Origin: Phenylobacterium sp.
Lineage (GTDB): Bacteria; Pseudomonadota; Alphaproteobacteria; Caulobacterales; Caulobacteraceae
Length of the DNA: 5,633 bases
Direction of reading: 5' to 3'
Assembly (NCBI GenBank): GCA_028291285.1
Contig: JAQGIJ010000323.1
Coordinates: 1 to 5,633, forward strand
The notes under the pieces are model-generated. The model was given only the letters and a program-made list of their open reading frames with translations. It did no database searches and had not been told where the DNA came from. The translations under genes were made by a program, and so were the position numbers. Shown here in pieces: positions 1-5,307 of this stretch (positions are counted from its first letter, which is position 1; each line of letters starts with the position of its first letter).

Positions 1-75
1 GACGCGGTCGAATATCGTGTCCAATTCCGCCTCACAGCAAGACAAGGCTGGCGCCAGGCCGATGAACCGATGACG
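1..75 (-). pseudogene. C-terminal fragment of a class III aminotransferase (remnant or frame-disrupted)
   Basis: Read on the minus strand in the frame ending at base 1, these bases give RHRFIGLAPALSCCEAELD followed by TIFDRV. This resembles the last strand and helix of PLP-dependent class III (omega-amino acid:pyruvate type) aminotransferases, where a 'GDRFVGLAPAL..TEAE.D.IF.R' pattern precedes the C-terminus. The catalytic lysine region and the rest of the enzyme are absent. Upstream in the same frame is only arginine-rich, non-family sequence (TRRRGRARLHRRH) back to the gabD stop codon, and there is no ATG or GTG start in this frame. The fragment is therefore either a remnant left by a deletion or the tail of a gene broken by a frameshift near base 73. 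An aminotransferase next to gabD would make metabolic sense (GABA or omega-amino acid breakdown). Family recognition rests on about 23 residues recalled by eye and is tentative. Confidence 0.45.
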
Positions 76-113
76 GCGATGTAGGCGCGCTCGCCCGCGG
101 CGTCGGGTGTCAT
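1..113 (-). CDS. Possible short ORF start downstream of gabD, runs off the window
   Basis: An ATG at 113-111 lies 4 bases after the gabD stop codon and opens a minus-strand frame that stays open to the left edge (37 full codons, beginning MTPDAAGERAYIAVIGSSAW). GGAG, 10 bases upstream inside the end of gabD, could serve as a ribosome binding site, so a third gene in the GNAT-gabD operon is possible. I do not recognise the product. From about base 75 onward this frame competes with the aminotransferase-like reading in another frame, and its later residues (RQPCLAVRRNWTRYSTA) look non-biological. It may instead be the N-terminus of the broken gene. The residues ERAYIA match the ERAYVA found at the start of GabD, at DNA level as well. 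Low confidence as an intact gene. Confidence 0.2.
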   Translation of the reverse strand, partial: MTPDAAGERAYIAVIGSSAWRQPCLAVRRNWTRYSTA

Positions 114-117
114 GGGT

Positions 118-1599
118 TCAGTGCTCCGAAGACTTCAGGCCGCCGAAGTGGAAGGCCTTGGTTTCCAGGTACTCCTCCAGGCCCTCGTGACCGCCTTCGC
201 GGCCGAGCCCGGACTGCTTGACCCCGCCAAAGGGGGCGACCTCCATGGCGATGGAGCCGGTGTTGAGCGCCACCATGCCGGCCTCGAGCCGTTCGGCGAC
301 CCGCCAGGCCCGGTGCAGGTTCTCGGTGTAGAAATAGCTGGCCAGGCCAAAGGGCGTGGCGTTGGCGAGCTCGAGCGCCTCGGCCTCGTGGGTGAAGCGG
401 AACAGCGGCGCCACCGGCCCGAAGGTCTCCTCCTCGGCCACCCGCATGGCCGCCGTGGCGCCGGAGAGGACGACCGGGGCGACGAAGCGCGCGGGGTCGG
501 CCTCGCCGCCAAGCTCGAAGAGCGACACCGCCCCCTTGCCCAGCGCGTCGGCCACATGCTCGCGCGCCTTGGCGACGGCGGCGGCGTTGATCAGCGGCCC
601 GATCGTCGAGCCCGGCGCGCGGCCCGGCCCCACCTTCAGCTCGCCCACCGCACGGGCCAGCTTACCGGCGAAGGCGTCGTAGACCCCGGCCTGGACCAGG
701 ATGCGATTGGCGCAGACGCAGGTCTGGCCGGCGTTGCGGAACTTGCTGGCCATGGTGGCTTCCACCGCCAGGTCCAGGTCGGCGTCGTCGAAGACGATCA
801 GCGGCGCATTGCCGCCGAGCTCCAGGCTGAGCCTTTTGATGGTGTCGGCGCACTGCCGCATCAGCAGCGACCCCACGCGCGTGGAGCCAGTGAACGATAG
901 CTTGCGGACCGTCGGATTGCTGGTCAGTTCGGCGCCGATCGCCTCCGGCCGGCCGGTGACCACATTGAGCACGCCGGGCGGGATGCCCGCCCGCTCGGCG
1001 AGCCGCGCGAGCGCCAGCGCCGAAAACGGCGTCAGCTCCGAGGGCTTGACGATCACCGTGCAGCCCACCGCCAGGGCCGGCGCGCACTTGCGGGTGATCA
1101 TCGCGGCGGGGAAGTTCCAGGGCGTGATGGCCGCGCAGACGCCCACCGGCTCCTTGAGCACGACGATCCGGCGGTCCGGACTGGGCGCCGGGACCGTGTA
1201 GCCGTTGACCCGCTTGGCCTCCTCGGCGAACCACTTGATGAACGAGGCGGCGTAGCGGATCTCGCCCTCCGCCTCGGCCAGCGGCTTACCCTGCTCGGCC
1301 GTCATGATCGCCGCCAGGTCGCTGACGTTCTCCAGCACCAGGGCGTGCCAACGCTCCAGCACTGCGGAGCGCTCGGCGGCGGTGCGCGCGCGCCAGGCCG
1401 GGAAGGCCGCCGCGGCCGCCTCGATCGCCGCCCGCGTGTCGGCGCCGTCGAAGTCGGGAATGACGCCGATCTCGGCGCCGGTCGCCGGGTCCTCGACGGA
1501 AAGCGTGCGGCCCGAGCCCGCCGTCACCCACTGGCCGGCGACGTAGGCGCGCTCCACGAAGAGCGCGGGATCGGCGAGGTCTAGTCCATCCATGCTCAT
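118..1599 (-). CDS. gabD: GabD-type succinate (or glutarate) semialdehyde dehydrogenase
   Basis: Cytosolic aldehyde dehydrogenase of the ALDH5/GabD family, 493 residues from this start (E. coli GabD has 482). It oxidises succinate semialdehyde to succinate, the last step of GABA and putrescine breakdown. It matches GabD end to end: EQGKPLAEAEGEIRYAASF near 102-121, PWN at 160-162, KPSE at 185-188, FTGS at 236-239, catalytic Glu260 (LELGGNAP) and Cys294 in KFRNAGQTCVCAN, then EETFGP around 390. Arg288, six before the catalytic Cys, and Arg170 in MITRK correspond to arginines that hold the substrate carboxylate in this family, so the substrate should be an acid semialdehyde. Glutarate semialdehyde (DavD) cannot be excluded. 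Glu188 replaces the Ser of NADP-dependent E. coli GabD, suggesting NAD use. Alternative starts are ATG 1635 (505 residues, ATGA overlap with the GNAT stop) and ATG 1593 (491). I prefer 1599 because AGGAGG lies 14 bases upstream and the length fits the family. Confidence 0.93.
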   Translation of the reverse strand: MSMDGLDLADPALFVERAYVAGQWVTAGSGRTLSVEDPATGAEIGVIPDFDGADTRAAIEAAAAAFPAWRARTAAERSAVLERWHALVLENVSDLAAIMTAEQGKPLAEAEGEIRYAASFIKWFAEEAKRVNGYTVPAPSPDRRIVVLKEPVGVCAAITPWNFPAAMITRKCAPALAVGCTVIVKPSELTPFSALALARLAERAGIPPGVLNVVTGRPEAIGAELTSNPTVRKLSFTGSTRVGSLLMRQCADTIKRLSLELGGNAPLIVFDDADLDLAVEATMASKFRNAGQTCVCANRILVQAGVYDAFAGKLARAVGELKVGPGRAPGSTIGPLINAAAVAKAREHVADALGKGAVSLFELGGEADPARFVAPVVLSGATAAMRVAEEETFGPVAPLFRFTHEAEALELANATPFGLASYFYTENLHRAWRVAERLEAGMVALNTGSIAMEVAPFGGVKQSGLGREGGHEGLEEYLETKAFHFGGLKSSEH

Positions 1600-1613
1600 G
1601 GCCGCTCGCGGCG

Positions 1614-1619
1614 CCTCCT
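1614..1619 (-). promoter_or_regulatory. Shine-Dalgarno AGGAGG for gabD
   Basis: A perfect AGGAGG on the minus strand lies between the GNAT stop and the ATG at 1599, with a 14-base spacer (20 bases to the ATG at 1593). The spacer is longer than usual. The motif falls inside the coding sequence if translation starts at the overlapping ATG at 1635, which has only a weak upstream site. It argues for the internal start, with the 1635 start as a possible coupled alternative. Confidence 0.5.
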
Positions 1620-1631
1620 GCTGTCGGCGGC

Positions 1632-2489
1632 TCATCCGAGCGCCTGGCTGACGATGGCGAAGGTGGCTGCGCCGCCTTCCCGCTGGGGCGCGGTTCCCCG
1701 CACCATGGTGACGACCCGGTCCACGCCGCCCAGCCCCAGGTGCTCCAGCCAGTCCGTCAGGCCGCTGTCGCCGGGCACGTCCAGGCGGATGAACATGCCC
1801 GGGTGGGTTCCGAGCCAGTGGGAGATCAGGGTTCTGGCCCCTTCGCGATCCGGCGCCACCACCGGGCCGATGACATAGCCGCGGCCGAACCGGCGGAACA
1901 GCGCAAAACCGACCGCCTCGCCGTCGCGGTCGAGCACCACCCCCTGGGCGTTCCGGGTGAGCTCGGCGAACATCGGGCCGCGCTGGAGGCCGCTCGCCTT
2001 GCGGTCGAGCTCGGCGATGCGCGCGGCGTCCGTCATCCCCATGGGCCGCACGCGCTCCTGCGGGCGCAGCTTCGGCATCGGCTGCGAGAAGGCGGCGCCC
2101 TGGTGCTGGTGGATCGTTCCCACCGGCGCATAGCCCTGGCTCTTGTAGAGCGGCAGGCCGTCCTCGGTGGCGTTGAGCTGGATGGCGCGGGGCGCGAGCC
2201 TGGCCATCATAGCGTCCATCAGCTTGCGGCCGATGCCGGCCCCGCGGTGCTCGCGGCTGACGATCACCATGCCCAGGGTGGCGATCTCCGGCCCGTGCGC
2301 GAAGCCAATGATCGTGCCGATGATCCTGCCGTCGTGTTCGGCGACGAGGCCTTCGCCGACGCGCAGCATCAGCTCCCAGTCCCCGAGCCGGTGCGTCCAC
2401 TTGGCGTCGCGCGACAGGGCGTACGCGCCCGCCAAGTCCTGCGGCGTCATCTCTCGCAGCCGCAAGTCGACCTCCGCCCCGATTTGCAT
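1632..2489 (-). CDS. Two-domain GNAT family N-acetyltransferase
   Basis: Predicted 285-residue cytosolic acetyl-CoA-dependent acyltransferase; substrate unknown. Residues about 8-135 form a GNAT domain. The acetyl-CoA motif is clear: TLGMVIVSREHRGAGIGRKL, with the pyrophosphate-binding loop R82-G-A-G-I-G87, followed by LNATEDGLPLYKSQGY (106-120), the usual motif B region. Residues about 145-285 look like a second, degenerate GNAT half (EAVGFALFRRFGRGYVIGPVVAPD at 191-214, with no RxxGxG loop), as in tandem GNAT proteins carrying a YitH-type C-terminal domain. The start is set by GGGAG 8 bases upstream of ATG 2489; the frame is open further upstream to 2711, but that part crosses the intergenic region and the start of the opposite gene. 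The stop codon overlaps an ATG of gabD (ATGA, 1632-1635), so the two genes are probably co-transcribed and coupled. It may acetylate an amine or amino-acid intermediate of the same pathway, but that is inference from position only. Confidence 0.85.
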   Translation of the reverse strand: MQIGAEVDLRLREMTPQDLAGAYALSRDAKWTHRLGDWELMLRVGEGLVAEHDGRIIGTIIGFAHGPEIATLGMVIVSREHRGAGIGRKLMDAMMARLAPRAIQLNATEDGLPLYKSQGYAPVGTIHQHQGAAFSQPMPKLRPQERVRPMGMTDAARIAELDRKASGLQRGPMFAELTRNAQGVVLDRDGEAVGFALFRRFGRGYVIGPVVAPDREGARTLISHWLGTHPGMFIRLDVPGDSGLTDWLEHLGLGGVDRVVTMVRGTAPQREGGAATFAIVSQALG

Positions 2490-2497
2490 GTCGCCCA

Positions 2498-2502
2498 CTC
2501 CC
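2498..2502 (-). promoter_or_regulatory. Ribosome binding site of the GNAT gene
   Basis: GGGAG on the minus strand, 8 bases before the ATG at 2489. It fixes this start in preference to longer in-frame readings that would run through the divergent promoter region. Confidence 0.6.
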
Positions 2503-2529
2503 TGGACCGAAACGTCGAGCCTGAACCTA

Positions 2530-2545
2530 GCTTGCGGCCACAAGC
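2530..2545. repeat. Imperfect palindrome, candidate operator
   Basis: GCTTGCGGCCACAAGC is a 16-base inverted repeat: GCTTG pairs with CAAGC around a GGCC core, with one mismatched pair. It sits 41 bases upstream of the GNAT start, within the shared divergent region, where a dimeric repressor or activator could act on both units. No regulator gene is visible in the window, so its binder is unknown. Short palindromes arise by chance in GC-rich DNA. Confidence 0.3.
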
Positions 2546-2653
2546 ATTCGCTGCCGCGCTCGCACGGGAAACAGGAGCAAATCGCGTGCTCACCCGCCAG
2601 CGGGCGGCGGAAGTGCCGGGCCGGTCCCCCTAAGCTCGCCCCACGCAGGCCGC

Positions 2654-2660
2654 AAGGGAG
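2654..2660 (+). promoter_or_regulatory. Shine-Dalgarno that decides the start of the plus-strand aldehyde dehydrogenase
   Basis: AAGGGAG directly abuts the ATG at 2661 and lies 6 bases before the ATG at 2667. A spacer of 6 is normal and a spacer of 0 is not, so translation most likely starts at 2667 (MNSFDPERLE) rather than at 2661. Confidence 0.65.
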
Positions 2661-2666
2661 ATGGCG

Positions 2667-4145
2667 ATGAACAGCTTCGATCCGGAACGGCTGGAGATCC
2701 GCACCGGGCACTTCATCGACGGCGCCTATGTCGCCGGAGCCGGCGAAAAGCTGGAGGTGCTGCGGCCATCGGACGGCCGGGCCTACGCCAGCCTCGCGGC
2801 GGCCACCGCCGAGGAGGTCGGCCGCGCCGTGGAGCAGGCCTGGCGGGCCTGGCGCACCAGCGGATGGGCGCGCTCAGCGCCGCGGGAGCGGATGAAGGTG
2901 CTGCGCCGCTGGGCCGACCTGGTGGACGCCGATGTGGCGACGCTCGCCCCGCTGGAGGCCGTGGGCTCCACCCGGCCGGTCGCCGACGCCGCCGCCTGGG
3001 ATGTTCCGTTCACCGCCGAGGGCATCCGCTTCTTCGCCGAGCTGGCCGACAAGATCGGTGGCGAGGTGGCTGCGACCTCCGCCGACAAGCTTGGCTTCAC
3101 GCTGGCCGAGCCCTACGGGGTCGTGGGCGCCGTCGCTCCCTGGAACCTGCCGCTTGTGATGGCGTCCTGGAAGGTCGCGCCGGCGCTGGCCGCCGGCAAC
3201 GCCGTGGTGCTAAAGCCCTCCGAGCTCACGCCCTTCAGCGTGCTGCGGCTGGCCGAGCTCGCCATCGAGGCGGGCCTGCCGCCGGGGCTGTTCAACGTCA
3301 TCCAGGGCCTGGGCGGCGTGGCCGGCGACGCGCTCTGCCGCCACCCGAAGGTGGCCAAGGTGACCTTCACCGGCTCGACCCGCACCGGGCGCGCGATCAT
3401 GGCGGCCTGCGCTGAGACCGGGCCCAAGCCGGTGACGCTGGAGCTCGGCGGCAAGAGCCCGCAGATCGTCTTCGCCGACAGTCCCGACCTCGACCGGGTC
3501 GCCGCCACCGTCGCCCGGGCGATCACCCTCAACGCCGGCCAGGTCTGCGTCGCCGGATCGCGCCTGCTGGTGGAGGCCCGCGTCGCCGACCAGGTGGTCG
3601 ACAAGATCGCCGCTATTTTCGCCGCCTTGAAGCCCGGGCCCACCTGGCGCGCCGATGCGACCCTGCCGCCGATCATCTCCGAACCGCAGCTGCAGAAGAT
3701 CGACGAGGTGGTGCAGCGGGCGATCGCCGGCGGCGCGACGGTGGTGACCGGGGGCGGCCGGGCGCCCGACCCGCAGGACGGCGCCTACTACCGCCCGACC
3801 CTCCTGCGCGACCTCGATCCGGAGAGCGAAGCGGTGCGCGAGGAGATCTTCGGCCCTGTGCTCACCGTGCAGACCTTCACCGACGAGGCGGCCGCCTTCG
3901 AGATGGCCAACGACAGCACCTATGGCCTGGCCGCCGGCGTGCACACCGGCGACGTGGCCCGGGCGTTGCGGGCGGTGCGTCGCCTGGAGGCCGGCACCGT
4001 GTGGGTCAATCGTTACGGCCGCAGCGACGACTTCATCCTGCCCACCGGCGGCTACAAGCACTCGGGCATCGGCAAGGACCTCGGCAAGCAGGCCTTCGAG
4101 GCCAACCTGCGCCTCAAGACAGCCCTGGTCGAATTCCCCGGCTGA
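2667..4145 (+). CDS. NAD(P)-dependent aldehyde dehydrogenase, PuuC/betaine-aldehyde-dehydrogenase-like
   Basis: Complete 492-residue cytosolic ALDH superfamily enzyme that oxidises an aldehyde to its acid. Landmarks in order: APWN at 157-160, KPSE at 183-186 (Glu186 favours NAD), FTGS at 234-237, catalytic Glu259 in LELGGKSP, catalytic Cys294 in NAGQVCVAGSR, EIFGP at 393-397 and a C-terminal GGYKHSGIGKDLG (461-473). It is only distantly similar to the GabD on the other strand: the carboxylate-binding Arg six residues before the Cys is Leu288 here, and the usual 'TGKP' segment reads VGSTRP (99-104). The substrate is therefore more likely a neutral or amino-aldehyde than succinate semialdehyde, in the manner of gamma-glutamyl-aminobutyraldehyde, betaine aldehyde or similar dehydrogenases. 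It is transcribed away from the GNAT-gabD pair and converges on the FAD oxidase pair, whose aldehyde product it may take. The exact substrate is not readable from sequence. Confidence 0.92.
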   Translation: MNSFDPERLEIRTGHFIDGAYVAGAGEKLEVLRPSDGRAYASLAAATAEEVGRAVEQAWRAWRTSGWARSAPRERMKVLRRWADLVDADVATLAPLEAVGSTRPVADAAAWDVPFTAEGIRFFAELADKIGGEVAATSADKLGFTLAEPYGVVGAVAPWNLPLVMASWKVAPALAAGNAVVLKPSELTPFSVLRLAELAIEAGLPPGLFNVIQGLGGVAGDALCRHPKVAKVTFTGSTRTGRAIMAACAETGPKPVTLELGGKSPQIVFADSPDLDRVAATVARAITLNAGQVCVAGSRLLVEARVADQVVDKIAAIFAALKPGPTWRADATLPPIISEPQLQKIDEVVQRAIAGGATVVTGGGRAPDPQDGAYYRPTLLRDLDPESEAVREEIFGPVLTVQTFTDEAAAFEMANDSTYGLAAGVHTGDVARALRAVRRLEAGTVWVNRYGRSDDFILPTGGYKHSGIGKDLGKQAFEANLRLKTALVEFPG

Positions 4146-4155
4146 TCGGCGCGCC
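4146..4155. other. 10-base gap between convergent stop codons
   Basis: The plus-strand aldehyde dehydrogenase ends at 4145 and the minus-strand oxidase at 4156. The gap contains the 8-base palindrome GGCGCGCC (4148-4155). It has no loop and no T-tract on either strand, so no intrinsic terminator is supported. Transcripts from the two sides probably run into each other's coding regions unless Rho stops them. Confidence 0.6.
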
Positions 4156-5307
4156 TCAGGCGGCCTCGGCCTCGAGGAAGCGGTCGATGGCGTAGAGGCC
4201 GATCGGCGTGTCCGTGGCGCCCGTGTCGATCAGCTCGGCCATGACGTCGCCCACCGCCGGCCCGGTCTGGAAGCCCGAGCCGCAGAAGCCGAAGGCGTAG
4301 AAGAGGCCGCTGACCGCGCCGCTCGGGCCCATCACCGGCAGGTCGTCGGGCAGGTAGCTCTCGATGCCGGTCCAGACGCGGATAATGTTCAGCCGGGCGA
4401 GCGCCGGCGCCAGGCGCTGAATCTGCTGCAGCTGGGTGAGCGTATTGGCCGGCTCCACATAGGCGCGCCGGATCTCGGGACAGACCGGATTGCGCGTGCT
4501 GCCGCCGATGATCACGTTGCCGCGCGGGATCTGGCGGAAATAGACGCTCTCGACCTCGAGCGGCGTCGAGACGCCGATCGAGGGCGCGATCGCGTAAGGC
4601 GCCGGCTCGGTCACCGACATGGTCGGCCCCCGGGTGGTCAGGGGGACCGGCTCGCCGAACTGGGCGGCGAAGGCGTCGGCCCAGGCGCCGGCGGTGACCA
4701 GCACCGCAGGCGCGCGGAACACCCGTCCGTCCTCCGCCCGCACCTGGAAGTCCTCGCCGACCTTCTCGACCGAGGCCACGCGGGTGTTCTCGAACACCGC
4801 CGCCCCGGCCCGAGCGGCCGCGCGCCCGAACGCCGGGGCCACGAGCCGTGGATTGGCGTGGCCGTCGCGAGCCGAGAAGGAGCCGGCGATCACCTCCGGC
4901 CCCAGGAAGGGGAAGCGCTGGCGCAGCGCATTGCCGCTGAGGACCTCCAGCTCCAGGCCCGTCTCGGCGGCGGCGCGGGCGTAGTCGACAAATCCGTCGG
5001 CGATCTCCGGCCGCTCGCGGTAGCAGACCCGCATGTGCCCGGCCTCCAGGTACTCGACGTCCTCGCCGAGGAGCTCCTTCAGGCTGCGCCAGATCGGGCT
5101 GGCGCGGTTGGCGAGCGGCAGCTGCGCCAGCGGCCGGCCCTGGCGGCGGACGTTGCCGAAGTTGGCCCCGCTCGCCTGCTGCCCGACTAGGCCGCTTTCG
5201 AGCAGGATCACGGAACGGCCCCGCTTCCTCAGGAACAGCGCCGCAGAGGCGCCGACAATACCCGCGCCGATGATCACCACGTCGGCGGCCTGCTCGCGCG
5301 GGCTCAA
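4156..5307 (-). CDS. FAD-dependent amine/amino-acid oxidoreductase, opine oxidase subunit B / HcnC-like
   Basis: Complete 383-residue DAO-family (D-amino acid oxidase fold) flavoprotein. An N-terminal Rossmann fold DVVIIGAGIVGASAA has GxGxxG at 14-19 and Glu37 in ILLESG to hold the FAD ribose. The next segment, QQASGANFGNVRRQGRP (43-59), and the C-terminal FGFCGSGFQTGPAVG (339-353) close the FAD site, as in OoxB, HcnC and D-hydroxyproline dehydrogenase beta-type subunits. It has no signal peptide or membrane helix. Such subunits oxidise a C-N bond of an amino-acid-like substrate and pass electrons to a partner A subunit and then to the respiratory chain. The partner's end lies immediately upstream and overlaps by TTGA. 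The start is TTG at 5307, supported by GAGGAG 8 bases upstream; a GTG nine codons in would cut into the first FAD-binding strand. The substrate (opine, D-amino acid, proline derivative or glycine) is undetermined. Confidence 0.88.
   Translation of the reverse strand: MSPREQAADVVIIGAGIVGASAALFLRKRGRSVILLESGLVGQQASGANFGNVRRQGRPLAQLPLANRASPIWRSLKELLGEDVEYLEAGHMRVCYRERPEIADGFVDYARAAAETGLELEVLSGNALRQRFPFLGPEVIAGSFSARDGHANPRLVAPAFGRAAARAGAAVFENTRVASVEKVGEDFQVRAEDGRVFRAPAVLVTAGAWADAFAAQFGEPVPLTTRGPTMSVTEPAPYAIAPSIGVSTPLEVESVYFRQIPRGNVIIGGSTRNPVCPEIRRAYVEPANTLTQLQQIQRLAPALARLNIIRVWTGIESYLPDDLPVMGPSGAVSGLFYAFGFCGSGFQTGPAVGDVMAELIDTGATDTPIGLYAIDRFLEAEAA

Larger units (their letters stand above)
2490..2666. 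promoter_or_regulatory. Divergent intergenic region between the GNAT-gabD operon and the second aldehyde dehydrogenase
   Basis: These 177 bases separate two divergent transcription units and must hold their promoters. I cannot identify a convincing sigma-70 -35/-10 pair on either strand, which is common in GC-rich alphaproteobacteria. TAAGCT at 2631-2636 on the plus strand is the only AT-leaning hexamer near the plus-strand gene, without a good -35 partner. Two short inverted repeats occur: an imperfect 16-base palindrome at 2530-2545 (listed separately) and CCCGC-CA-GCGGG at 2593-2604. Composition is slightly less GC-rich around 2510-2590 than in the flanking genes. Confidence 0.5.

Noticed and set aside
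118..2400. A single 760-residue open frame that could be read as a GNAT-region/GabD fusion
   Set aside because: The upstream 250 or so residues are a wrong-frame, arginine- and proline-rich reading of the GNAT gene; the true GNAT protein is in another frame and ends at 1632.
2593..2604. CCCGC-CA-GCGGG inverted repeat as terminator or operator
   Set aside because: The 2-base loop cannot form a stable hairpin, no T-tract follows, and such GC dyads are expected by chance at this base composition.
1740..2633. Plus-strand open frame of 297 codons opposite the GNAT gene
   Set aside because: Antisense shadow of a GC-rich gene: no recognisable domain, biased composition rich in Arg, His, Ala and Val, and it covers the divergent promoter region.
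2631..2636. TAAGCT as a -10 promoter element for the plus-strand gene
   Set aside because: No acceptable -35 hexamer lies 16-18 bases upstream, and a single six-base match is too weak to call a promoter.
3210..4061. Minus-strand open frame of 283 codons opposite the plus-strand aldehyde dehydrogenase
   Set aside because: Antisense shadow; the plus strand carries the complete ALDH with all catalytic motifs.
4148..4155. GGCGCGCC as a bidirectional terminator
   Set aside because: It is a loopless 8-base palindrome without flanking T-runs, so it cannot act as an intrinsic terminator.
3922..5190. Plus-strand open frame of 422 codons across the end of the aldehyde dehydrogenase and opposite the oxidase
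   Set aside because: It overlaps two well-supported genes in other frames and strands, has a shadow-type composition and no family motifs.
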